Part shown: piece by piece, positions 11,403 through 21,700 of the stretch
Position numbering within the stretch: position 1 is the stretch's first letter
Layout of the letters: each line of letters opens with the position of its first letter
Assembly (NCBI GenBank): GCA_036897095.1
Contig: JAYMSP010002096.1
Location: forward strand, 1 to 26,347
Reading direction: 5' to 3'
Source: Plantago elongata
Lineage: Eukaryota > Streptophyta > Magnoliopsida > Lamiales > Plantaginaceae
DNA length: 26,347 nt
The notes under the pieces: model-generated
The model's database searches: none
What the model was told of the DNA's origin: nothing
Seen by the model: only the letters and a program-made list of their open reading frames with translations
Program-made: the position numbers and the translations under genes

Positions 11403-11491
11403 TTAAGGTAACTTCAAGTCTGCAAGGTCTTCCCTGCTCTATGAAACTCACATAAATTTTTGGTTCTGCTGTTTTCTATTCACTCCGAGAC
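11403..11491 (-). other. Candidate non-coding leader exon of the E3 gene
   Basis: Minus-strand TTTTGCCAG|GTCTC (first base 11491) and CCTTAA|GTAAGTATC (last base 11403) frame 89 nt. The donor matches the U1 consensus very well over its intronic side. The only ATG in it (11453-11451) is followed immediately by TGA, a minimal start-stop uORF. Three-frame stops make it non-coding. Linking it to the E3 gene downstream is inference. Confidence 0.45.
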
Positions 11492-11515
11492 CTGGCAAAA
11501 AATATAAAAAGAAAG

Positions 11516-11516
<1 letters not shown>

Positions 11517-11558
<42 letters not shown>
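11517..11558. repeat. (TA)21 microsatellite
   Basis: Twenty-one uninterrupted TA units, read directly. It lies 26 nt upstream (in minus-strand terms) of the candidate leader exon at 11491-11403, so length change here could affect that acceptor. Confidence 0.97.
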
Positions 11559-11562
<4 letters not shown>

Positions 11563-12597
11563 TCAGTTTGGTAATTGGAAAGAAAGAATCAAGTATCAGA
11601 CCGTTTTATATATAACAATGCAGGACTAAGTAGCAGATGCACTATTATTTCCAATCAAGAGAATTGAGTGATGACTGCCGAGACCTCCTTTCAAGATCCT
11701 ACCACAAGGTATCATGATAATAAATCACTATAAACACGAATCAATTACTTGTTGCGCTAGCTCGCAGTTATATTTCTCCACATATTTTAACATGACAAAA
11801 GTCGTTCTCCAAGTTGACCGATTGAGCACTCAGGATCTAACTAAGTGCTAATCATTCTGATAGCACAGTGAGGTTTCGGAAGCAAAGAAAGGAAATGCTA
11901 CATATAAATATAAGGACTACGTGGCCTTAACTATGGAGGAACAGGTTTTTGCACAACAAAAGAAGGGAGAGGTTATCTCCTACTGTGATGCCTATGAAGA
12001 TTAGACCAAGTTAATAATTAGCTCAAATTCATAAAAATTGTATGGTGAAGAGAGATATCAAGACCGTGATGGAGAGAAGGACGTATAAAAGACTAACACG
12101 GATGCAAAGATCTATATTATGAAAAGGAAGTAAGAAACATTTGATAATGTTTGTGAAACTTAGAAGAATGTTCATAAGATTAATAAAAAAAAGGTTCAGT
12201 TTTTATACATCATGTTTGGGATTCAATTCTAAACTCAACTCGTGTTTATGAATCCAAACTAACTGGAGTTGAGTTTTGAGTTTCATATTAAACTGTGATA
12301 TTAATAGGATTCAGTAGGATGATTAAAAAAACAAAAACAAAAAATTTTTGAGTTTTGAAGTTGTTGTAAATCAATTTGAGTAACCTAGTACAGAGTGGGA
12401 ACAAACACAAAAACTGGGAAAAACTCAACTCGAGTTCAAAGCCCTCCTGAAATTACAAGATCATTTCATCTGGCTGGCTGAAACTAAATTTTCGGTAATT
12501 CCAGTGCAAAAGTTTCCCAAACTGGAAATAACATACTCGAAACGAAAGCGAAATCTACACAATATCTACATCAATAAACTCAGATCAACCCAAATAC
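11559..12597. other. Probable leader intron, with an internally repeated element at about 12210-12440
   Basis: No gene is visible. A 12-bp direct repeat AAACTCAACTCG occurs at 12231-12242 and 12421-12432. An inverted relative (AACTGGAGTTGAGTTTTGAG) lies at 12261-12280. This arrangement suggests a small non-autonomous DNA transposon, but I cannot define terminal repeats. Confidence 0.35.
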
Positions 12598-12650
12598 CTT
12601 AATCAGGGACTGGTTTGTGTTCAACAAGAAACAGTTCCAGCGACAGTTGG
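12598..12650 (-). other. Candidate non-coding leader exon of the E3 gene
   Basis: Minus-strand GATTAAG|GTATTTGG is a good donor with last exon base 12598. The acceptor is ambiguous; GATGAG|CCAAC near 12650 is possible but has a weak polypyrimidine tract. No coding potential is seen. Confidence 0.3.
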
Positions 12651-12910
12651 CTCATCGAAATATAAAATAACAAAGCGTTATTTAACAAAGCCTATGCACC
12701 AAAATGAAAACAAACATAACAAAGTTGAAAAGTACAGAAATCAAACAAGCATAATGAAACCTCGATCACGATCACACGAAGAATAATTGATGATCAGAAG
12801 CAGAAACAATCAACACATTAATTCCCATTATTTCATAAAAAAAGAAAACCTCAATAGATGACAAATCCACATACAACAGAGAGATGAAAAATGAGAAAAA
12901 AGATAGAAAC

Positions 12911-13085
12911 CTCAATTGATCGGCGGTACTTCGATTGGATGATTGAGATGGATGATCAACACCGACTGGAAGGCGAATATATAGATTGTATACACCCACA
13001 CGAAATATATACGTATAGGTTTTGTATTTGTAGTAGTAATAATATAATACGCAGAATAGAAAGAGAGAGAAAACTGTGTGAGAGA
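12911..13085 (-). promoter_or_regulatory. Probable promoter and first leader exon of the E3 gene
   Basis: On the minus strand a pyrimidine-rich CT tract (about 13085-13060) and TATATA-rich DNA (about 13010 and 12980) lead into a GC-richer stretch. This ends at a donor CAATTGAG|GTTTC with last exon base 12911. The pattern resembles a plant core promoter and short first exon. The exact start is not visible; 12970-12940 would suit the TATA at about 12980. Confidence 0.4.
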
Positions 13086-13089
13086 TGAG

Positions 13090-14044
13090 ATGACATGAAA
13101 TGGGTAAATTTGCAATTTTTCTTTTCCTTTTCCTATAAGACGTAGTTGATCCGCTTCGAATATGGTCGGTATGAAAAGGTATACTTGCGTATTTAGTTCT
13201 AAAACTGTATAAATATAATCACTCAATTTATACCACGAATTTGAGAATTTTTTTATCATGTCGACATGGTAGGTGACAAGGAGGTGAACTCGAGAATTAG
13301 CCATCTCACCGCAACAATTCGTATGCGGACTAACAAATTTGATGGCGAATTGGTAAACTAAACGATTTTGTGGAATCTAATTCGGAAGTAAGGAGGGGAA
13401 ATTGCAGCTAATTTGACACTAATACTATGCGATACCCCAAATTGAAACCTTAGTTCATATCATCAAGAACAAATTCTATAAATCCTTATTTGTAATTTTC
13501 CTTTAAATCGAACATGATCAATATGAAGAAGGAAAGAACCAAGACCGCAGTGGCAAAAATCCTTTATATCTATGAGGACGCTTACAACCAGTATAACGGG
13601 GATGTATGTGTTTTGTGTAAGAACGAAGCATCAACAAGCATAGTCCAATATACACAAAAACATATCTTCGAAGGGCTAACTACCTCTCATCCATGACCAC
13701 TCACTAACAATTCGTGCAGTCAACTATTAATCATTGTTGCTCTAAATAAATGTAAAGCTCCAAATAAACAAGTTCATCCTACATAAAAACAGATTCACTA
13801 TCATTCAACATACCAACAAATATAAACAGTTTCAACTTAACAAGTTTAGGTAACAACACACAACTACAATATACGAACTAAAATCTCCAAATGATAGTGT
13901 AAACAAACACCATATTCATTGTTATAAGAAAACACCATACCAACATAGCACTGCTCAATACATCACAATATCAAACCCAATTAGAAAGACGGAACATTCA
14001 AGAAGCTAAACATAGCTACAAAAACATCATGTACGAGGCCATAC
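13090..14044. other. Intergenic or leader-intron DNA, no gene seen
   Basis: AT-rich sequence with one 60-codon plus-strand frame (13514-13696) that has no recognisable domain. It would serve as upstream promoter sequence of the E3 gene if transcription starts near 12950, or as intron if the 14.2-kb promoter is used. Confidence 0.4.
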
Positions 14045-14150
14045 CTTAAATCCTTTGTATTTCGACAAGGTAATCAACAACTTCAAGCTTTCGAATCATG
14101 TATTGAATAACCAACAAGCATTGAATCAGCAATACATTTAAACTTGCAAA
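14045..14150 (-). other. Candidate non-coding exon with a strong donor
   Basis: Minus-strand GGATTTAAG|GTATGG is a strong donor with last exon base 14045. The acceptor is uncertain (TTTTGCAAG near 14147 is possible). All frames contain stops within about 30 codons. It may be the second exon of a non-coding or alternative-leader transcript started at about 14225. Confidence 0.3.
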
Positions 14151-14205
14151 ATAATAGTCAAATACGACTTCAGCTTGGAGAACATAAAACAAAAAGAAAA
14201 CATAC

Positions 14206-14262
14206 CTTGCAGCTCGAATCTGAGAAAGAGCTATTGGAGGCTCACCCGAGTAGTATATATAG
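14206..14262 (-). promoter_or_regulatory. Second candidate minus-strand TATA box and short first exon
   Basis: A TATATATA box at 14261-14254 (minus strand) is followed about 30 nt on by pyrimidine-rich DNA (TTTCTCAG, near 14225), then a strong donor GCTGCAAG|GTATG with last exon base 14206. Box, spacing and donor together resemble a plant core promoter with a tiny first exon. It could be a distal start for the E3 gene or a separate RNA. Only sequence shape supports it. Confidence 0.35.
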
Positions 14263-14454
14263 TAGGGTTAGATGGATTTTGTTGTTCAATGGAGGGAGGA
14301 ATTCTAATTTTGGTGGAAAAAAAGAGGGACATGTCTCTCTCAGATATCGATATTTGGTTTGTCCGTTTGTTGGTAATTTTGAAATTTCTTTGTTCAATCG
14401 AAGTTACATTCGTCAATTCAAATTTCAAAAGAAATCTCCAAACTGGTCATTTTA

Positions 14455-14476
14455 AAATACCAACCCCTTGGTATTT
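14455..14476. repeat. Perfect hairpin, 9-bp arms
   Basis: AAATACCAA, loop CCCC, then TTGGTATTT. It sits in AT-rich non-coding DNA (14263-14675) in which I see no gene. The surrounding text, with CCAAACAAGG-like motifs near 14555, looks like degraded MITE sequence. Confidence 0.8.
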
Positions 14477-14675
14477 CAACTCTACTAAAATCCAAAAGTC
14501 CAAAGCTAAAGGGCTTTTAAATGCCTAGCCCGATGGACCGTACAAAACCAACCAAACAAGGTAATTGGGCGGATTTGAGCCCAAATTCCTATCAAATGCC
14601 TCAAACCAAACGATGCTTAAACTACTTTGGAACAAGAGCTTGCAATTTCAAGATATCAAGTGCATAATATGTTCT

Positions 14676-15018
14676 ACTTACTCCGTCTTGTCCGATGATC
14701 CGTTTTGTCATTTTTTTTGTTCCAAATAAAATTCACTTTTCATTCATGATAAGTAATCCTTCAACTATAGTAATATATTTATTAAACTTTCTTAAAACAT
14801 CACTGACTAATATTATTTTACCCAAAAGTTTAACTTAAAATACTCCAACACTTGAACATGCTAACATTATTTTATTGAAAACATGTCGGATCTCTTCCCA
14901 ATGCACCCCTACTTACAATGAATATGAAATCCACATAAGATGACACACGAGTCCCACATTCTTTGTAAGAGGAGGTGCACCGAGAAAGACCTAGCATTAA
15001 ACGGGATAGAGTAGATAC
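14676..15018. mobile_element. Possible degraded Stowaway-like MITE
   Basis: The left end TTACTCCGTCTTGTCCGATG resembles a Stowaway terminus. The reverse complement of the right end, CTACTCTATCCCGTTTAATG, matches it only loosely. The interior is AT-rich and non-coding. The ends are uncertain, and it may be two unrelated fragments. Confidence 0.35.
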
Positions 15019-15584
15019 CTTTTAGGCATTTTGTATTCACTAGCAAGCTGCACAGTACCTATACTTTTAGGTTTTCTTGGACTTTTACAAACAACGTGAA
15101 TTTGTATTCATCTTAAAATTTGAAAAAAGAAAAATACTAATTACCTTCCGAATTAAGAGAAGTTATTAGAGTATCTGATAAAGAACCAAGCAAATATTTC
15201 TACTTCTATCCCCAAATACTACTATGATTAGCAAATAATAAGCTGCAAAATGAAAATGAAGATAATAATAAAAAAAGAATAGGTGGCATCAGAAAGAATA
15301 GTTTTATCCACAAGAGTGTAATTAGTATGTAAAATTGTAAATGTTATCATTCTATTTGTTTGGAATCTCAATTTCTTTTCACGTAATACTTGATGTTCTT
15401 TGAAACGGGTTATCAATATCATATGTATAAAGTTGAAAAATTAAGCCAGAAAAACAGAGTGCTACTAAAGTTTATACTGGTTCAGCCGTACAATAAAGAT
15501 CTAAGTATGAACAATCAGAACTGGAACAATGTAGGGGATGGGAATGGGCTTATGCCCTTCATTGCTTGTATAAACAGATAATAA

Positions 15585-15761
15585 TAATAATACAATTTAC
15601 TCTATCCCATGTACTAATCAACACAAATGAGCATCACCAAACAAAATAACCCTAGGAGTCGAGGACATGCTATATAGCATACCAAACAAAATAAGTTAAC
15701 ACGCCAGATAGAATACAGACTCTACTTGTTCAAACAAAAAATGTAGTAGTATAAAATGACA
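15585..15761 (-). other. Probable 3' UTR of the hnRNP gene
   Basis: This is AT-rich minus-strand sequence after the stop codon, running to a TTATTATTATTAT tract near 15590. No canonical AATAAA is evident. The limit is approximate. The stretch 15019-15584 shows no gene. Confidence 0.35.
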
Positions 15762-18700
15762 TTAATAAGGATTATAACGACTGCGTCCACGCCCACTGTC
15801 GTAACCACGTCTACCACCACTTGAACTCCCTCCTCCATTACCCCGGCCACCTCTTTGCTGTGGCGGTGGGGTGTGTAGCTGTGCTCCTGGCTGTTGCCTG
15901 GACAACAATAAGAGAAGAGCTCATGAGGCCCAAACTCGAACACTAACATATTGATTAAATTTCTGGTGGTGATGGGGAATGTAGCAGCGCTCCTGGCTAT
16001 TGCTCGTGTAAACTTTTTGAGGTATGAGGTTCATATATTTTTGCTGTTTGAAAAAAATACTAGTATGTTTTTTTGAAATCTGAATACAAAAGTAATAATG
16101 ACACGTCACCCTTTGAACTTCAAGATTATATCACTCCATAAGATGTGTATCACAAATCTGAATTGTGATGGGTTCAGACCCTTACTCCACATTTAAAATT
16201 AAACATAGTACTACAAGATAATAAAAAAGGCATGTGCTCTACTAAGTGGTTGTATTCAACCAGCTGCCCAACTTAATTTAAGCTGATGAATGTAGGATTT
16301 TTCAGCTATATATTTAAAACTTTGATGTAAAAGTTGATTTCCATACAAGTTTAAATTGATCCATAATCCATATATTGGAATGAATAACTTGTTGATGTAA
16401 AACTCATTTGAGTAAAAAGAAACATAATCTTAAAAGTTTAAGTCAGAAAAAAATATACTCCCTCCCTAGAAATCTTGCTATCTGCTAAGCACAAAAATAT
16501 ACTCCCTCCCTAGAACGTATTATGACAGCTCTAGTTCCTCTGACTTGCTCCTGGAATCTAAAAGGGATACTTAATTGTAGACATTTCATCAAACAGTGAG
16601 ATGTGTGGAATAAGTTGATGGCTGGAAGTGTGTATAAAAATAAACTCATGTATCATAAATTGAGAGATGTCAGAAGATTTTTTTTCTTAGAAGAAACGAA
16701 TGTATGGATCACCTGCTAGGCCTAGGGCTCAAATTGTACATAAGATGGCATGCCATGGGTGGCTAGCCACTAAATATAGGATGTGCACCCTTGGAATTCC
16801 TTTGGATTCAAGCTGTTGTTTCCGTGCTCACGTGGAAACATTGTAACACAAGGTTTTTGGTGTCTTGTTACCTGCCGAGTTTGGTTTCAGGTTTTGAATT
16901 GGTTACACATCAGAGAATCTCCAGGTTTATGGCAGGAGGAACTTGATTGGGTGTTGACTCATTGTATGGGAAAGATTAGCATGCAAAACTGTTACAGCTA
17001 GCATTCATGAGATGTGGAGGTTTAGGAATGAGAAGTGTTTTGGACTGGAGGTAGATAATAAATCAATTGCTTACACTATCATAGACACGCTAGAATTTTA
17101 AGCTTGGCGTTATCCTGATCTTAAGGTCCATGTTGGACGCTTAATGTTTGATGGGGCTCGATGTTTGATACAAAGTTTTGATGAGTTTTTAGCTGGTGAC
17201 TAATTTTGCTTGTTTTTGGATCCTTGGCTGGATGACTTTTGCCTCACCTGTTTGTACGAACCTGTTTTTGGGATAATAAACAATATTGATCGTGGTTCCA
17301 AAGAAAATAATATGTCAAAAATACACATTATTATCAGACTCTTGTTTATGATCAATTAACCCACAAGTTAAAATAAAAAGTTTACGAAAAAAGAGGAAAA
17401 TCACATTATCAAGTACCGCAATAACAAATCATAAGTGTGTTCGTGGGAATTCTAATATAAAATATAGGCTCAGAGTTATACTTACTTTTTGAGAAGGAGT
17501 TAATTGAACTTATATCCACCCCTCCACGGAGAGAGGTTATTGTTCTTATTTTTAGTTCTACTTTTGAATAACAACCATTCACTATCAAATCTCACATGAT
17601 TGTACATTCAATCATAATAAAGCTCAAGTCACAAGTAGAATTAGAATATTGGACTCACAGAACATATCCGATCCTCCCATCAGGTAGAAGCATAGGTATA
17701 GCCATACCAGGGGTTGCTCCCCTTCCATAAATCAACGGCTGCAAGAGTGAAATGTATTAATCAACAGACGAATGTCACAAAACAAAGAAACAAAATGAAG
17801 TAAATAATCTGGAGGATATAAAGTAAATTAATGGAGTTGGCTAATTGATTCAGTCATTCAGAACTGCTCCGGAGGTATACAGAAAGCATATAAGAAACAA
17901 CTCAACCAAAAATGTAACTTTTTTAGATTTATGAGCAAGGGAGGTCCAAAAGAAAGTTTCCCTGCACAATTTTTTGTCATTAAATCATGCAACTTCAGAA
18001 TGAGACTTAAAAACACTAGATTTACCCCCAATCACACCATAAAATTGGTAACATTGCAGTATATAACATATAGGCTGATGATAATGCCAGGGCATTTTTC
18101 TTAATGCTTTGCCCTTCCATATATTTACTTAGTCTCAAGTTTCCTTTATTAATAGTTCAGACTTGCATAAGTGAAGGAATTAGTGAATCCAATTCGTTAA
18201 CACATACCATTTGAGGAGTCAATCAATAGTTCAACACCAACCTGTCCAATACATTTTTCTTCCTTTAGTTCCATATTTTCAATAAATTAAGAAAAATTAA
18301 ATTGATTAATAATGTTTCCTTAGGTTTCAAAAATTAACAAAAATCGTAATTATATAATTTTTTATGCATATTAGAAATACTCTGAACTTTAAATTATATT
18401 TCTAAATCAATATATGTAGTATTTCTAAGGAAATACATATGGTTTGGTTATCAAATTTAACAATAAATCACTTTCTCATTTTTATAGAAAATATGGGACT
18501 ACTTAATTAATGAATAGAGTATGTAAGATAAGTGTTGATGGCAAATAAAATGAGTTGTTTAGTTAATTCCATGATTTCTCTTTCACTTACTAGTAAGAGA
18601 TACATAAATTAAAGTGTAAGAAGACTGCTGCCAATATGGCATATTCACAAAATCATATATCTCCCTCCAATCCGCATCTCCATATTGACCCAAGTGCAAG

Positions 18701-21700
18701 GGAGAACTTTCCCTAGACCTGGGCTTTCGATAACACAAACCTAGTTGATGACATTCCAATCAAATTGAAAAAGTTGAAATGGAACTTGAACTACCCCCAT
18801 GATTTTTAACCACGAGTACTAAGATTACAGTATTCTCATCAGAGAACGGAATGCAATTATTGGACCTCGAACAGGCAAGTTCAAGCATTTAGGCCAAAAT
18901 AAAAAAAATCGGTGACTATGAATTTCATTTTAGTGCTGCAGAATTCTATCACTAACAATAAATAGGTTTCAAATCCACAGGCATATAAATATGAGACCTG
19001 CAGGGAGTTAACTTAATAGTAATTGGAATAATACAAAACCAGCAGGCATGTAGAGCTTTAATCAGAATGTTAAGAGGAGATCTAGCCATGACAATGGAGT
19101 CCAGATGGAATGCTCGAGAGCAAACACGTATTCTTTCTATACCCAGCGGGTAAAATGAACAAGCACAAGTGAACAATATCAAGAACTCCAGAGAATTAAG
19201 TCTGTACAGTAAAAAGAAAATGAGGGACAGGAAAGATAAGGCATCTTTACTTGAGCATAGCCAGCACCAGAATATCCAGCATTGAGACCACCATATGGGG
19301 AACCAACCAAACCATATCCCACCCTAGGAGGATAAGCAGGTAAAATCGCTCCCTTTTGTGCGTTTGAAGCCCCAGGTGTTCTCTGATCAGCCTGCGGTTT
19401 TGCAATTGAGCACTCTAAGACTTGGCCTGTCATAACAGAAGCAGAGAGATAATAGCTGAAGGAAGCCTCTGTAAACTGAAAACTATTAAGCAAGTGTAAG
19501 AATAGTAGAAAGTAGGGAAGTGATATTACCATTAATCTCGTATGTCTCTGAATCCTTTAAAGCTTTCATGAGCTGCGATCTCTCTGCAAAGTGCACAAAA
19601 CCAAATCTGCTCTCTTCCTTTCCAGGTTTTGCTGGAGGAATAACTACTTTCGTAATTTCCCCGTGACATTCAAACAGTTCCATGAGCTGTTCTTGAGTAA
19701 CATTTCTAGGCAAGTTCTTAACATAAGCTGCTTTCACCTGTGAAACAAAGCATGTCATCTCTCTTGCAGCAAAATATATTAACGGTCCATGACATTAACT
19801 GTTGACATGTGCCAAAAAATTGCACCTCAACTCTTCTGTCCATTTTCACAATTAAAATTCTAAAGAAGATTAAATAACAAAATAAGAGTAGATGCATTAC
19901 CCAGTCTACTAAAAATAAGGGACTGTAATGCAAATCCTTTTAAGTGGTGGAATTAAGAAAAACAACCCTTTAAAGAGTCAAAACCCAATTATAGTTACTT
20001 TACTACTCCAGGCTCCAGTCCACCAGCCGACAAAACAAAGAAAAAAAATGAGAGGAGATCAATGGATCCAGCTGGAAATATGAAAAAGAAAGGGGTACGG
20101 GATCGACTGACAAAACTGAAAGGGAAGAAGAGGGCAACCGGGTTAGCTGTTAGGCTGGCCGCCGGAATCGGTGCTGGAAATGATCCCCCTGCCGGAATCT
20201 GAGATGGGTTTAAGCTGGAAATAGATTGATCTACGTTTATTAGATGAGTACATTTCTAATTTATGGGTTTTCTTTCATCCAGGTTTATCCGACCCGGATT
20301 TATTAAGAAGAAAATAAAAAGAAAAAAGATGCCAGTGGATACGTTTTGGTAATGTATCCGCGTGTATCCATCCCCAGGGATGCATTTATGCGGGGACTTG
20401 GAGGTTTTGCACGTCCACGTGCTTCATAGACGATAATGAGGAGGCCAATGAAAGAAAGATATTGAGGAAGAAGTTACATGGAATGCCCAATTATACATAA
20501 GTGCTTAAATCTGCAATGTGGATACTCCCAACTCCCAAGAATCTCAACTACCTTTTATCCAGTCATTCCCAGATAAAATCCTACCAGACACAACCTCAGT
20601 ACGTGAATGGTATGCCACATGGCTTATTAAAAAATAAGCATAGAAGCATTATGGTTGTATTTTGGTGGTGTTTTTAGAAGATGCATGCAACATTTGTTGT
20701 TGTTTTTCCTTTAAGAGACTGAAATGTATTATAAACTAAACTAACTAATTAGAGTTGCATTAAAGGGCCTCCTGTCCAAGAACTTTCAATAATATATAAT
20801 GCACTTCAGAATTATCTCACAAATATAAATTATTCTTTTACTTAAGACAGTTTTTTTTCAAGATTAAACAGAAGTTAGCCAAATGTAACATGAGATAGGG
20901 GATAATATTGAACCTGAGAGGATGATGATTCTCCACTTTTTGGTGGGTCAGCCCAACTTACAGTAGGAGCATTGTTATCAAGCTTAAATTTAGGGCTTGA
21001 CATCTTTTGTCTGGAATACTCCGCACAAGCATGATTGTAATACTCTATGAATGCAAATCCGCGATTCCGACTTGAATTTTGTGCATCCTAAAAGAGAAAG
21101 AGCATATAAATTTTAAAATTTTGGAGGGGAGAATAAGCAGTATGTGCCACGTCATAGAAATGAATATAACATTAATGGTTTACAAGAAACTAAATTGACC
21201 TTCAGAAGCTCGATGGTAATTACCCCAGGCCCTACTTTGTTCACAACCTTCTCCATATCATCCTCTCCCCAGCTTCTAGGTACATTACCAATGAACAGCT
21301 TATTTTTTGCTTGAGATGTCGAACACCTCAACCTTTTGCCCTGAAATATTATTGAAGAATAAACAAATAAATAATTTGCAAGAGCATTGGTGTTCCAGTA
21401 TGAGCACTCTTAGAAGTCAATGAAGACTCTAATTCCAGATGCGTGGTCTCAAATGAAAACATTACTAGCCTTCAGTTCCTTGTTATTAAGGTCTTTAATG
21501 GCCTTAGAAGCCAATTCTTTGTTTCTGAAAGTGATAAAAGCATATCCTTTGTTTTCACGCGAGTCCTTATCCTTCATTATCCTGACCTGTCAATAAAATG
21601 ACAAGGCACAAGATTATAAGATGTTTGTAAGATCAAAGTAACCACACTAGATTAGGATACAACATCATGTACCTCAGTGACCTCCCCAACTGATTCACAC

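Noticed and set aside
14144-14528. Overlapping plus-strand frames of 103 and 117 codons
   Set aside because: No recognisable domain, mutually overlapping, and crossed by a minus-strand TATA/donor arrangement. Not supported as genes.
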